Source of the DNA: Siphlonurus alternatus
Taxonomy: Eukaryota > Arthropoda > Insecta > Ephemeroptera > Siphlonuridae
DNA: 64,000 bases
Assembly (NCBI GenBank): GCA_949825025.1
Contig: OX463781.1
Location: 25,987,192 to 26,051,191 of the forward strand
Direction of reading: 5' to 3'
The notes under the pieces are model-generated. The model searched no databases and was not told the origin of the DNA. It saw only the letters and a program-made list of their open reading frames with translations. Within the stretch, counting starts at the first letter, position 1, and the number at the start of each line of letters is the position of its first letter. The position numbers were made by a program, and so were the translations under genes. Below, piece by piece: positions 1 through 18,000 of the stretch.

Positions 1-115
1 AATCTTCTTAATTTGTTTTTTATTGAATCAAAGCAAGAGAGTTTAAGAAAATTAAAATGAATCAGAGACGGGTTTTTTAATCAACGTAAAAGAGGTTTCA
101 AGAGTTTGTAGAGGA

Positions 116-3438
<3,323 letters not shown>

Positions 3439-3439
3439 G

Positions 3440-3622
3440 TGCCGCCGGTGAGTCTAATCAAGCGTCCTCAATCAGCGGGTGGTGCGGGCATGCGCGGTGC
3501 CAGAGAGGGCGGCGGGTGTCGCGGACGGCGTGCTTGTCGGCGGGCAGTGCGAGCGCGGTGGCCGGGAATGTGAGACGTGCGATGTGAGCAGCCCCAACAT
3601 CCACAGCACGCCAGCCACAGAG
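3440..3622 (+). promoter_or_regulatory. hig: hig GC-rich promoter / 5' untranslated region
   Basis: A sharply bounded GC- and CpG-rich block directly before the hig start codon, in otherwise about 30% GC DNA. It contains a GCATGCGC core (3488-3495) resembling the NRF1/Ewg site. No TATA box is obvious, so a dispersed CpG-type promoter is plausible. The transcription start cannot be placed from sequence alone. Frames through this block have no ATG in frame with the signal peptide upstream of 3623. Confidence 0.55.
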
Positions 3623-3734
3623 ATGCAGCAGCAACAGCACGGTCGGGGCCACCTGGCCGTGCTCGTCGTCACGGTGGCACTACTGCTGGCGCCTGGACAG
3701 ACCAAGCCAGCCACCTCAAACAATAAAGAGCCAG
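3623..3734 (+). CDS. hig: hig exon 1: signal peptide
   Basis: Starts at ATG 3623, the only ATG in frame with the hydrophobic stretch. It encodes 37 residues plus one base: a Gln-rich and basic start, then a hydrophobic core ([15 protein letters not shown]) typical of a secretory signal peptide, with cleavage plausible around residues 25-28. It ends at a GTGAGC donor in phase 1, matching the phase-1 acceptor at 17187. The exon is GC-rich like the other hig exons. Confidence 0.78.
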
Positions 3735-6390
3735 GTGAGCCGGCTATGAGATGGGACCTATGAACTACGATAATAATTTATTTTTAGTTGTAGTGAAAGC
3801 TGTAAAAGTAATAAACTTCACTGACAATTGACAGATTACCAAATTTGCGTCTTACTCTTTGAAAAAATTGTAAATTTTTCTTTAAATATTTTTGTAGTTT
3901 CTTCACTTTCTTTGATCGGACTTTGTAGGTCACTAATTGCATGACAGTCTGTATTTTTTTGAGGAAAATTGGCACACTATTATGTGCAGAAGATTGCCCT
4001 CTCTTGTTGTCCTGCACTCTACATATGAACAGACAATAAAACGAATGAGTTAATGAAAAGGGTTTGTCACGCTGCACTGTCCATCAATCAATAAACGTAT
4101 AGAGTAATATTTAAAATTTATTCATCAAATTTACTACAAAGTTAATTAGTTTTGATAGTTTTTAATACTTCAGCTATATAATGTTATGACGAGACGCTTT
4201 GTTTTTAAATGCTATATCGCGCAGTTTAAAGGCCGCTTCTCTGCAGTGTGATCAATGTCACATGTGGAGAAACGTGGAGGTCACGTGGCGTGACGTCACA
4301 ACACGTAATACTCATAAAAGTCATAAATATATAAATACCACTACTTCACTTTAAAGTTTGTCTTAATATAAGAGCATAACTTTATGGCGTTAAGAAAGAG
4401 ACCATGTTAAAATCCACATTAAGTAGATTCATAAATTTAGGAATTTTAAACGCTTCAAAATTTATTTTATAATTAGTTTTATAATGAAATTATATTTCGT
4501 AAATAATTAACATTTAAAATTACACTTGGGAATTTTGTATAGCTCAAGAATTCTCGCGTAAATTGTTTTGCGAAATGTCTCGTCGTAAAATGTAATTAAA
4601 ACAACTATGTAAAGAAAAGCAATTATTCACATGGCAACAATTTTGTCTAAACGAAGGGGCTGGAATTTTGAGAGTTTGCTCCTAGCGAGTTGTTCTCCAA
4701 CAAGTCCAAGTCTGTCGTTCCCTCTTCTAGACAGGGTGGGTGCACAAAAGGGTGCATATAAGGTTATAAGGTCGTGTAAATACTGTAAATATACAATGTA
4801 TTATATGTACCAGAGCTATACATGTTCGGTGAAATATCCCGATTTCCAATTTTTTGCCTTGATCAAGACTTGCAGAATCAATATATACAGACTTGTTAAA
4901 TCTTTGCACTGGTCCTAGCTGTTAATTGTGTTAAGCATTCAATGCAAGCGCTATCCAAAAGAAAAACACGCACTTTATATATAGTCGGCTTCAACAGCCA
5001 GAATATACGTACACCGAGCTTCCGGCAAGGTCACACCAACCGCAGCATTCTTTGTACTCCTGTTAAAGAGAAATACAATTAATCCATCACTTTCTCTGAG
5101 CACGAAATTTGACACAGACGTTATCCGTTCGACATAGGCGTTGTCCGAGGGTTTCCACGTCAGCTTGCTGCGTTACCATGACAACGAACGAGACGCTCTC
5201 GAGGACCCTCCATCCTCTATGACAACAAAGCCTCCCCAGCGACTGCGGCACTTGTCGTGCATGCGTTATTCATGTGTGCTCGTGCTGTCACCTCGGAGGC
5301 TTCTTTATACAGAGCAGTGGTAGAATCGCGCGTCTTTTCGGCAGTTGAAATCTTAGCCCTTACATTTATAACAATGTTTGTATATATTCTTTTCTAAGTG
5401 GACAGTATACCTTATAGTAAGAGGAGTGTTGGAGAGGGCGAATCACTTTGTTGGACTTATTTTGAACTGTGAAAAAAGTTTAATCGTGAAAATATACTTT
5501 ACTTTTACTAAACATTTTTTTCTTTTTTCTTCCTCTATTTTTTTATTTTTTATTTTTGAATCTCAATTCTAAAATGTATATTATACGTTAGTACCCTTGA
5601 GATTCAAATCGTCTGTCGTAAATTATAGTAGAATATAATTGTAACTGCTTTTTTCTTTTTTTTTTTTTTTTTTGCTTTAGTGTAACAACGTTATAACTTT
5701 ACGTTTACGAGAGAATGCATACCCCAGAGAATTTCCATTGCATTCTATATAATAATTTACATACAAGTGTATGTTTGTAGGTAGTTTGTTACCAAGTACA
5801 TTTCAGTTTTCAATGTTACTATAACTAACATGAAGTAGAAATTTAAGCTTGTATTGTTTCAAATTCATTATAGGAATATAAGAATAAAATTACTCCATTT
5901 TTTTGTATAGCATGGAATATTGTGTGAAGCTTATAGCTGTTATATGCACAGCATATTATATATATATATATAAAATTATATATAACTCAGCTAGGTTATA
6001 CCGTAGAGAAATATAAAAATGGTAAGTTGTCATTTTGTTATAAGAAAACAATTCCTTGAAATGTTTTATTAATGTAATATAAGAATCTAGATAATATAAT
6101 TATTAATAAATATGCATTCTCGTGGACAAAATTGTAAATTTAATGAGTTTGGCTCGGATATTAAATTTTATAGTTAACACTTAAAGTGTGCACTGCATAT
6201 TCGTGGAAGTTGATGGTATTACGGATTAATAGAAAATAAGCAATACGGTTGTATAACCATGCACCCATTCTTCATACTGTTAATGGCGTCTGCAGCGCCC
6301 GTATATTTCTCATTGATCCTCGATCCTCATTGTTAGCGGAGATCAAGAGACGTTTTTATTTCGTCGTTCTCACGTCTCTGATACATTTCA

Positions 6391-6457
<67 letters not shown>

Positions 6458-9400
6458 CAGTATTGACCTCACATGCAATGACTACGCTTTGCAAGGGAAG
6501 TGTCTCTCACTTTGCCATTGATTGCAATGTGGTGGACTGTTGCATTCTCATTGCCTTGATTAAGTTTGTGTCTGTTAATTATACATACGTTGTGTGCATA
6601 CAGATAGTCGTTGCATGCATATTAGAGAAGCAATTTCAAGTGCAGGCTAATGGTAATTTCAAACCAGGATTAATATATTGCACTTGGAACAGATGGGTTT
6701 ACATTAAATAATAATGTCACTTTATTATAATATTATTGTAATGTCATGGAGACAAATTGATGTGACAAAGCGACAATTGGGAGTGATTTAAGTGAGTAGT
6801 TTGCAACGTGTTAAAGTGAGTGTCAAGTCACGTGACCACATAATGTTATGTGATGTGCCACTGGTAAAATCTCGTATTATAGAATAAAAATATTGGGCGC
6901 GATTCACGAAACAGTTAGCCAGGTTTGTAACCACGTTTGGCTTAACCACGTTTAACTATACCTGTTTTACGTGTTACACCACCCTAGTTAAACGTGGTTA
7001 AACTAAACGTGGTTAGAAGCCTGGCTAAATGCTTCGTGAATCGCGCCCATTATGCTTTTCAAATGTGAGTAATCTGTACACATACAAACAATGAAGTTCA
7101 AAATTAGGCAGTTTGAAAGTTGATCTATAGTATAAATTTACTTTCTCTATATCAATGTACATATATTATAGTTATATATTGTTTTAATAAAGTATTTTAT
7201 TTCATTCATTTATATATCCAGTACAAACTACTTAATATATTGCCCCATTACAAAGAACAAATATCGTTACTTTTTAAAAATTAACATGCACATAACATTA
7301 TTAATTTTTTAAAATAAATAAAAGTGTTTTAAATATTTTCTATAGAACTGGTATAATAAACTATAAATTAATGAATATAAATAAATTAGTTATCGTAGTA
7401 TAATAGCTGGTATCGTTCCTAGTTCAACATTCATACATGGAAAATAAATTAAATTGAAAGTCGGAAGAAAAAAAAAAGGAATTATATATACACACACTCA
7501 CACACACATATATTTTACCTCAATTTTGTATTGCAACGATGCCACAATATTCTATTAAAAAAAATCTGTGTGCATATTATAACATTGAAGTTTTCTTATA
7601 AAAAATTCTCCCCACAGTATATTGAGCTAAAAATAATGATGGTATGATGTATATCACATATATCATACGTTAGTATATGAAGAAGAAATGATTGAAAATT
7701 TCCCCCCTCCTCTTTGACATATAAATTTTGTCATCATAATGCGTTTTTCAAAGAAGAGCGAGCGATTTTTATCGATATGGAAAGATATTTGACCTCCCAT
7801 ACTTCTTTTTGTGAGTGGTAAAAATAATTACATCTGCAAAGAAGAGAAAGTATAAAAAATATTCTCTCCTCAATCATGGCGTTCCATTGTTGACTTTTGA
7901 TATAAAACATACGTGCTGGGTTCCTCGATATCTGATTGAAAAGAATGGGAAGAAGAAGAAGTCAAACTACTCCGTTAGCTCGTTAGTATTGATCAAACTA
8001 GGGAAAATATGAAAGTAAATTTACAACATTCCATCACAATGGCTTTCGATACCTCATATTTTTTTTAAAAAATCAAACTCTAAGCATTTGTATTAAATAT
8101 ATTGTCATGATTTATTATTGACATTAATTAGTTTTACGATTTTTTTTAATCTGCAAAAAAATTGTAGATAATTGGAAAATTTGTACATTCAAAGCATGTT
8201 AATTTAAATATACTTTATAAGCTCTGTGCTTATTTAGACATAGGCACAATATGAAAGTATATGTAAATATGCATAGTGTTTGCAGCACACTGTTCACATT
8301 AAGGAAATAGTTAAAAAATGTATTATTATATTTTCTGTGGTATAACAAATAAAATATAATTCATAGACTTATTTAAAGTGACTTTATATTTTTTTGTAAA
8401 ATACATTTTCATGAAACAAGTTTAGTACAGAAAAAAAGGCAAATAAATAATTTCACATGTCAGTGAAATTAGGTAAAATTAATTGCTTGGAAGTAACAAG
8501 GGGAGCTAGTTTCTCATACATTATTTAGCAAACAAATGAATACATAATTTATGACGGAACTATTTGCATGATAATATTTTCATTTTCGGTTCAATTCTAA
8601 CTAGACTAGTCTGGCTAACTTTTTTTCCCTTACAATAAATTTAGAATTTTTGGTTATGTTTATTTAGAGACTTTTTGTTTGTTTGAGAAAAAAAAGAGCC
8701 TATAAAAGCTAAATAAAATATAATTATTCTATTCTTAGCCGATATGTTGGTAAAAAAGGCACACATTATAATATACTGCACATTTTTCAATAAACTAAAT
8801 ATCACTAATCTCATTGATTCTGCTACTGTTAGCTCTTTACATGCAGTGTTATTTATAATTCCAATTTCAGAAATTTATGCCATTCTTAATAAGGGAATCA
8901 AGGTAGAGAGTAAAACTATGGCCAAGGAATTCTGCGTCTGTAATCTCACTAGTTTTGGGTCTTCTACTTCTTTTTCTGTTTTTGAGAATAGGTCTTAATA
9001 TAGCCATGCACCCAATTAGTTTTGGAACGAACTGTACTCTCTAGAGTTTCATTGCTAAGCTGGTAGACATGACCCGGCTTGCCTTTATATAATACTCAAC
9101 AATTAGTTGGTCCTGTTGTGTTTCTTTGTATGTAGCTTAGTCCTTGGTGAGTGACTGTTGCTACAAAATATTCTAATAGAGCAACTTCATTATTTAACGT
9201 AACTTGATGTTAGCAAAGGAAATTTACATGTGGCCAGATGGTTTAACATCTCATGCAAAGATAACATGCTCCGTTTTGCTTGAACTAACACATCTTAGAT
9301 TAGGTTAGTTCATTAGGTCTCTAATAACTAACACTACCATATAACACACCCTCATGTTCAATAACTTTATATAATATGTATAAATTTCACTAAAACTTTA

Positions 9401-10811
9401 CTAGCCCCCCTAAGCTATAAATTCTTAGTGGTTAATATGTTAGCGTACCAAAGTCGTATGAAAATTAATGCAAATGCAGCATATAGTATATAAGACAACG
9501 CTTTAAGAGTAGGAATATAATAATTAATCCGTTAACTATTAGTTGTAATTGTAATTTATGCACCAACACACAATAATTTAAAAGTAACACATAAGCTGTT
9601 GGTTACATACACATTAAAATATTTCCATAGCAGCATTTCTTATGGGCAAACGACCATTTAAACTACTGAAATCTTGAAACTGTTGGATGTGAACAGCGTT
9701 CCATATTAACACATATATATAGGACAATTTTCACTGTACATCTAACATCGTGTAAATGACTGATAATTACGTAACATGCTTGGACATGTAAAAAAGTATA
9801 ATTTTTATCATAGGCAACGAATCATATTATTATACAATTTTCAAAGTGGGGGAATGCAGCCAATATGTAATATCATACTGCTTTAAAACTAATTACATTC
9901 AAACTAGGCGCTCAAATTTAATGTCAATGATATTTGTGATTAAAAGGGAAGGAAAGAGGATCAAGCATAAGAGTCATTTTCCTATTTCAGAGCACGAGGA
10001 ACAATATTAAACGTATAGGCTACATCAGGCAAACCACAAATTACCTCACGCGGCAGCGAGGGAGAACTCGCAAAGTTACTGCCTAGACTAATATGAACTG
10101 CAAACTTCGTAGAACGTACACTTTACTTACTGGAAAGTCGCGTACTACTCTTATCACATCACAATATATATTAACTTATTAGGAGAGCTGCTTACTCGGA
10201 AGATCTTGTTAATCAAGCGGCAAGGACACTTTGAATCCTAGCTGTAACGTAGATAACGAGCTAGTTAATATATAGCATGTAGAATAATTAGTATCAGGTG
10301 GTCTGAATTGCAAAATTTTATTTTGCATGTTTGTCGACAACAGTTAAAAATCATACATTGTATACAATATGATTTGGCATATTTAGTTATATAGATATAT
10401 GAAAATACGGGATCCATTACTGTTTATTCAACTGTCTGTATTTGAGAAATATTTATTTTAATCTCAAGTCCTAGCACTTTACCTCAGAAGCATGTGATGT
10501 GGAAGGTATAAGGAATGCTCGGGTCCAGAACCCCAGCATCTTATAGATTCCAGCGCAGAACGAATGATATCAGCAAAAACTTATTACAATATGTATGACA
10601 TTGCTGGAATTCACTAGAACAAAGGTATATATGAGTGATTTAAAACTTAAAACAAAAGAATGATAATAATAAAAAAAACTGTCATGACATACTTTGAATG
10701 ATACTTTTTCTGCCATGCAGTCTAGCAAGAATCTCAGATATTATAACACAAATAAAATAATGCAAATAAAATGAAATGAAATAACATGTGAATTAATACG
10801 AACAAATTATA

Positions 10812-10870
<59 letters not shown>

Positions 10871-12002
10871 TATATGATGAAGACAGACGTATAAATTTTA
10901 TAACTCTGTACTGTGTTTGTTTTAATACTGTTTATAATTTTTTTAATTCCATTTGTTTTATTATTTATTTATTATTATTTATTTGATATTTCTCTTGTAA
11001 AGAAAATTTATTAACAAACTAAAAAATATGTTATATTTTCCAAAAACACGAGAACAATAATATCAAATACGTATCCTGATATAAAATTCGCTGAGCGATA
11101 TTTAACATAATAGAACGTGTTTAAAATTTGAGTGAGATATTATATTATTTACAATGACGTGTTCTCGATTCTATAAAGTAAATATTTTGTGAGCTTGTTT
11201 CAACATTCCAGGCTAATTATTGCGTATTGTTTTATCTTTATAATCAAATTATGTATTCATATCACATGCACACTCGTCGGAAATTCTGTTTGACAAGTTT
11301 CATATTTTTAGATGGGTTTATATTTACTGCCGTAATTAATGCCTGTGTGTGAAAATATAATTAGATTTCACTCATATTGATAATTTTAACACAATAAAAC
11401 ATACTATTCATATTTCCAGTGTATCATTTTTACACACTTTAAAGTATTTCATTGTTTTGCTCCAATAAAACTGCAAATTTTGTTAGCCATTTTTAATTTG
11501 TTATTAAATCACCTTTAATTTTAAAATAGCTATAATAATCAAGCAATGACAGATATCAACATGTTGAAAAATATTGGTTTCACTATGAGACTAAATATGT
11601 ATTAGTTTGATATATTTTTCTTTTACTTTTTTCAGTAATTTAATATATATTTTTTTTCCTCATAATTTCATTCAGTCGCAGATCCAAGAACGACCGGGAA
11701 ATGACACTTTAATATCACCCAATTGCATACATGGAGTCTAACTTCAAGCTAGGCTTAACTTTGTTGCTTTTGATTGTTGCATAATTGAAATGAACAAAGT
11801 TAAGCCTGCTTTACTTCATCTATGCAGCAATTAGGCGATTGTTAAGAAGAATAGTGATAAGCCCTATATCACTCATGTTATACATTCACAAATTCACAAA
11901 AATGTGATTAGGGTTGGAAATCAGACCTCTCCTGCTAGCTAGCAATGCCACGTACAGCACCAGCAGAAATTTTTCCTCCCGATGTAGTCTTGCAAACTAA
12001 AA

Positions 12003-12039
<37 letters not shown>

Positions 12040-15000
12040 ATCATAGTAGCTATCATTCAAACGAGCTAATTAACTTCAAAGAACTCGCAGCTCTCCACTC
12101 AATGATACACTCTGTGGGGATATTTGCTTGAATAAATGCTATACTCAAAAAATCATTTGTAATTAAAAGAATTTTTCCATTTGAAGTTTTTCTACATTCA
12201 AAAGTTTCATTGTAATTTCATTTACAATATGGATTTCAATGCTTTGTAAGCTACATTTTTAAAATTAAAGTAAGAGTATAGCTATTGAAATTTTTAAGTA
12301 GTATTACGGCTCAACTATTACACAAACATATCTACAGCATGAAATTTGAAATAGAATATCATACCATGCAGGTATATATATAATATATGTATGTTCACAT
12401 TTTTTCTTCTTTTTTTTTGTAAAATTTAATAAATAATTTTTTTTTTAAATTTATTTGTTGTAACATAAATATTCTCTCTGCTCTGCGTGTACTCATTATG
12501 TCATTTTTATGGGAGTTTTTTTACTTTTGTCATCATTTCTCTTCATAATCCATAATTTTTTTTACACCCTACATTTGAAAAAGTTGTTGAATTTTTTTAT
12601 ACAGGATTTTTTCTTGGAGAATGATCAGAGACATACACTAAACTTTCATCCTTTATCATTGATCTTAACCCAACAGATAATCCTCTGTGACTGTGCGTTA
12701 GAGAGATCATTTGTAAAGGCGGTCGTCTTGGGACGCATACACAGACAGGGGCAAAAAGTGCCTAGTGGAAAGAGAAAGAGATTGATAGCTGATGACTCGA
12801 GGCTGTGGCGAAAGACTTGCTGTCTCTGAGGCGCGGTGTGAGGAAGGGGCTGATAAATTTGCTCGAGGCTGCCGCGGCTAATCCAGCCAAAGACAAAGCG
12901 GATCAGCTGAGCGCACTTGCCAGCTGCTCACTAACTTGTAAGTACTGGCCATGTAAGTAACAGTAAGTGCCTGACATCAAAGACATTTTTAAATTAGAGT
13001 TTCATGATGTGAATTCTAGTTAGAAATCCCAGCAGTTTTAACTCTTTGAAAACAAAGTAAGGGTGTGGTTTCTTTTTCAAGGTGATAATTCCCATCCCAG
13101 CTCCGATAAATCGCGGCCTTTTTCCTGCAGTTCACATTAAGCCGCGAGTCCCCTGACATCGTAAATGCGGCTGGGATGTATAAGCCCAAAACGAGAACTT
13201 TAAATTGCAATCTTGCGTACGATCCCATTTAAGACTAACAAAAGAGTATAACATTTATCATTAATGTATTATTGCTTGATCCTAAAACTAATTAAAGTTA
13301 AAACACATTTTATACTTTGAATAATATTTGCTTTAAGTTGTTGGTGACATTTAAATTAAACTCATTCCAACTCTATAAATTGAACATTTTATCAAAGTAT
13401 TTTAATATATTTCAAGGCACAAAAACCATAACCCACTTAAAAGAAACACAAAAAAGTATGATACTTTATAAAATAAATGCTTTGTTACAGTTTTTTGCAT
13501 TTAAACTTATCTTTATAATTAGATTTGTTTCTATAGGACCTAAAAAATCTCTCTGTCTCTCAGTTTCTGTCTCTGTTCCTATGAGATTAATGCGATATTA
13601 AAAACCAGCACACTCTCTCAGCAGTTTTAATTCCTTGAAAAATCTCTTTGTTGAGAAAATTTTGCATAGAGCTGAGCTCAGTGAGCGAAGAACATATTGG
13701 GGTGATTTTTCACTTGAATGTTTTCCCCCATGGAGTTTTCCTGTCATCCGTTACCCGTCGAGGGATGAAGGTGGATGAATAAAGCGCAGTGTGACGCAGA
13801 ATCAATATATAAGACAAAACAAACCTCCAAGTTCTAGTGTTATATTAATAATGAATATATTTTATTCATGCGAGCGTGAAGTTAACTTGATAACATAATG
13901 CCCATTAATGGTGTCTATGTACTTATTAATTAAGTGCTCACAAAACGTAGAATTATTTAAAAAAAGCACGCATTTATAATATTCTTATACATACCAATGC
14001 ACGTAACTGTCAATCAAAGAAAACAACTAGTAGTATTAATCGATTGTACCTTAGAATTCTGATGCTATGTTTATTTTAGTTAACATGCATAAAGCAATAG
14101 CTGTAAAACCCATTTTCATGTTCCTGAATTACTGAGTTATCTGGAAAATGAGTTATCGGAAGAAAGAGATAATAAAATAAAATAAAATAAAATAAAGTAA
14201 AGTGAAGTAAAGTAAAGTAAAGTAAAGTAAAGTAAAGTAAAGTAAAGTAAAGTAAAGTAAAGTAAAGTAAAGTAAAGTAAAGTAAAGTAAAGTAAAGTAA
14301 AGTAAAGTAAAGTAAAGTAAAGTAAAGTAAAGTAAAGTAAAGTAAAGTAAAGTAAAGTAAAGTAAAGTAAAGTAAAGTAAAGTAAAGTAAAGTAAAGTAA
14401 AGTAAAGTAAAGTAAAGTAAAGTAAAGTAAAGTAAAGTAAAGTAAAGTAAAGTAAAGTAAAGTAAAGTAAAGTAAAGTAAAGTAAAGTAAAGTAAAGTAA
14501 AGTAAAGTAAAGTAAAGTAAAGTAAAGTAAAGTAAAGTAAAGTAAAGTAAAGTAAAGTAAAGTAAAGTAAAGTAAAGTAAAGTAAAGTAAAGTAAAGTAA
14601 AGTAAAGTAAAGTAAAGTAAAGTAAAGTAAAGTAAAGTAAAGTAAAGTAAAGTAAAGTAAAGTAAAGTAAAGTAAAGTAAAGTAAAGTAAAGTAAAGTAA
14701 AGTAAAGTAAAGTAAAGTAAAGTAAAGTAAAGTAAAGTAAAGTAAAGTAAAGTAAAGTAAAGTAAAGTAAAGTAAAGTAAAGTAAAGTAAAGTAAAGTAA
14801 AGTAAAGTAAAGTAAAGTAAAGTAAAGTAAAGTAAAGTAAAGTAAAGTAAAGTAAAGTAAAATAAAATAAAATAAAATAAAATAAAATAAAATAAAATAA
14901 AATAAAATAAAATAAAATAAAATAAAATAAAATAAAAAGCATTACTATATACCTCTATTTTCTACCGAGTACGATTTTCAGAATATCTTTCACATTATCT

Positions 15001-18000
15001 CGAAGCGATAGAAGGTATCAAGTCGACTTCAGGTGGATTAATTCACTCAAATTCAAAGTAACTGAAAGACAGGTTTATATATTATAGTCTTATTAACTGT
15101 TGATATATTTAACTAAAAGAAAGTAATGATATGACACATACGTACATACCACTTCAAAATTGAAATATGATCATTAATTGTACACTTGTTCTATGAGAAT
15201 GACAAATGTACTTGTAGTTTGTAGAAGGGGACCCAGACTTGGTCTAGACCTTAACAAGTCCCCCCAGTGAGGATTTTATTTTACAATATTAGCTTACTAC
15301 ATTGCAGCATATTCTGCTATTAGTGTAAGAATTACACTACTTAACAACAGTATTAACAACAGTGGGATACTAGGATAGGAAAGGAGGCGGCTGTGGCCTT
15401 GTGTTAGGAACTGCTCTGGCATTCACCTGGGAGTGACGATAGGAAATCACAGAAAACCATCATCAAGGCAGACGGCACCAGTTAGCACCTCCCGATACAG
15501 TATTCGACTTGCAGCCACCTGGCGAGCGCGCACTCAGGATCACTCACAAACTGGCAGGCAGTCCGGGAGCGAACCTAAGTTCTGGAGACGATCCAGATTA
15601 CAAGTCCGACACTTAACCAATCGTGCCACACTGTTAATTCGGTAACACTGAACTCATGTAAAAGATACCTTTATTCCTGAATTTTTGTATACGCAGGAGG
15701 CTTTTATAATTATAATTATTATAAATATCAATAAAAATAGCAATTAACGAGGGGATTAAAAAAAGTGAGCCGCATAAAAAAAGCCCTAAAAAATATAATC
15801 CAGGCATGAAATAAATAATGAGACTTACTTAGCTCTAAAAATAGAAAATAGTTAGATTATAAATATGTTAAATTTTTAATTAAATTATATAATTTTTTAT
15901 TTGCTAAGCCAGATTATATGGTCTCCTCTATTGTCTTAATCTCTAGAGCTGAGCAAACATGTCACACTTTGAAACAACGTCTCTAGGAGTTTGTTGTTTA
16001 AACTATTTGACTTTAAGTTTTGAATTTCACAGAATCAGATTTAAAGGTGAACTGAAGGGATTGCTTTTTTTTTCCATTAGGGAACCTTATATTACCTATC
16101 CCATCCATCTGCACTAATTTTTTCATGGCAGATACTTATTGTGCTGCTGTAGGACAATTAGTGAAAAAGTGAAGTTGTGACGTATTAGCGACGGTTGGTT
16201 GACTTAAAACTCGCCGCCGTGAAAAAACACACGAGCGACCGCGGAAACTGCCGAGAGAGTGGCGATCGCGAGCCGATCGCCGCTCCCTCGGCAGTTTCCG
16301 CGGTCGCTCGCAGTCGCTCGTGTGTTTTTTCACGGCGGCGAGTTTTAAGTCAACCAACCGTCGCTAATACGTCACAACTTCACTTTTTTACTAATTGTCC
16401 TACAGCAGCACAATAAGTATCTGCCATGAAAAAATTAGTGCAGATGGATGGGATAGGTAATATAAGGTTCCCTAAAGGGAAAAAAAAGCAATCCCTTCAG
16501 TTCACCTTTAAGAGAAAAATAAAGTTTGCAAAGAATAAATGAATGATTTATGAAAGGAAAAAAGTTTTAACGACATCAAATAAACTTGTTAATTGTGTAA
16601 TTTGTCGCTTTAACCTCAACGTTTTGACGTTTTAACTGCAAAGTTTGCACTTGTGAGATTGCATCAAGATTCTAACTTTTTCTTTTAATTTCGTCCCGTA
16701 ATTCTCTTGCATTATGTAAATCTCTCGAGACTGCATCTTCGGTGCAGCAGCAGCAGGTCTTGTTAAGATCTGTCTTTACTTTTCTAATTGACTAAAAAAT
16801 CTCAACCAACGAAAAGGGCAACGTGCTGGACCGGGAACAGTCAGAACCAAGGGCAATGCAAAGCTGAGCATGATCAGTATCGGACGCTTTATTTAGTTTT
16901 TTTAAATAATTTTATTTCTTTTCCTTTTTTGCAATGTGTGGCACTAATGACAGTTGATAATTTCCTGTTCAAAACAGAATAACAGCAGCATTTTAATGGT
17001 TTCCAGTTTCCATGGTTCCCAGAACCCAGAACAATTTGCTTGCATGGATCTCTGAATTAAAGGTTCACGAATTATTAGATTTGTAGCACTTTGATTTGAG
17101 AGGATTGTGAAGCGTGGGGCAAATTCTACTTATTAAATGCAATTTTATTGTATCTTTCAACGTACCGTATGTCTTCGTTTTTGCAGAGTGGACAGGCGCG
17201 GGGTGCTCGCCGCCAGAGATGGCGCTCAACGGCTCGGCGAGGGCGCTGGCTCAACGTACAGACTTCAGTGACGTGATGGAGGTGAAGTTCTCGGGCGCCA
17301 TCGGACCTTTGGGCGAGCGGCGACTCTGCAAGATCAAGTGCATCGGTGGCGAGTGGGTAGGCCCGCTGTGCCAAGTCAAGGACGGTAAGTGACAAACAGA
17401 ACTTCACACCTATGACGATGATGTCACTCACCTCACGTTACATGACCTCAGGATGCAAGAACTTACTTGAAATATAAGGTCTAGATATTCGAAAATAAGC
17501 ATTGGGATATTAATATAATCTTAATAAATATTTTAAATATTAGAATGATGTTTTGCTTCGTTTGCAGTTAAAGATTGTGTTTTTATGATTCTATATTAAT
17601 CTAATAGATTTCAAGTTATAGATTTTTATGATCTAATTTGTTACGAAGCTCTGAATTCTCATGCATATATTATTATGTTTGTTCTACTTTTAATTATTGA
17701 AATATGTATGCAGGAAAACTCAATTGCCCTTCTTTCTTTCTTTTGTTTGTTATTATTATTTTTTTATGCTGTGAAATATAAATATCGTTCTGAACTTGGA
17801 TATATGGAAAAGAAAGCTAAATAGAGTTTTATTTGTTGCTTTTGTGAGAAATGGGAATTACTAACTGAATACAATAGACCATAATGGCCCGCTTTTTTTA
17901 TGAGCTAAATCAAAAGAGGGTAAAAAATTATGATGCTGTGATTTTTTTGCGAATTTTTTGCGACCTCAAACATCTTTAATTTAATTATTATAATTTTAAT

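Larger units (their letters stand above)
3735..17186 (+). other. hig: hig intron 1 (13.45 kb)
   Basis: Phase-1 intron, GTGAGC to TTGCAG. Its recognisable contents are listed separately: CRE 4291, (GA)n 6395, MITE 6895, (TA)n 10814, poly-A 12006, GC-richer islands 12680-12950 and 13060-13215, pentanucleotide array 14170, SINE 15225 and palindrome 16041. Stretches 3735-6390, 7050-10810 and 10880-12680 are AT-rich with no supported gene. No in-phase exon (length divisible by 3, phase-1 borders) was found, although the fly protein has a longer N-terminal part. Confidence 0.8.

Noticed and set aside
12509..12829. A 106-codon + strand frame in intron 1 as a missing N-terminal hig exon
   Set aside because: No suitable acceptor, ends in a stop before any donor, peptide without recognisable features.
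14076..14942. A 288-codon minus-strand frame of Phe-Thr-Leu-Leu-Tyr repeats
   Set aside because: It is the translation of a 5-bp tandem repeat that happens to lack stops; no start context, no other domain.
15540..15640. A tRNA gene on the minus strand
   Set aside because: Box A and B are recognisable, but it continues into a SINE body and the cloverleaf is degenerate.
16136..16416. Two 73-codon frames with the same N terminus on opposite strands
   Set aside because: Caused by the palindromic element; both read the same inverted arm.
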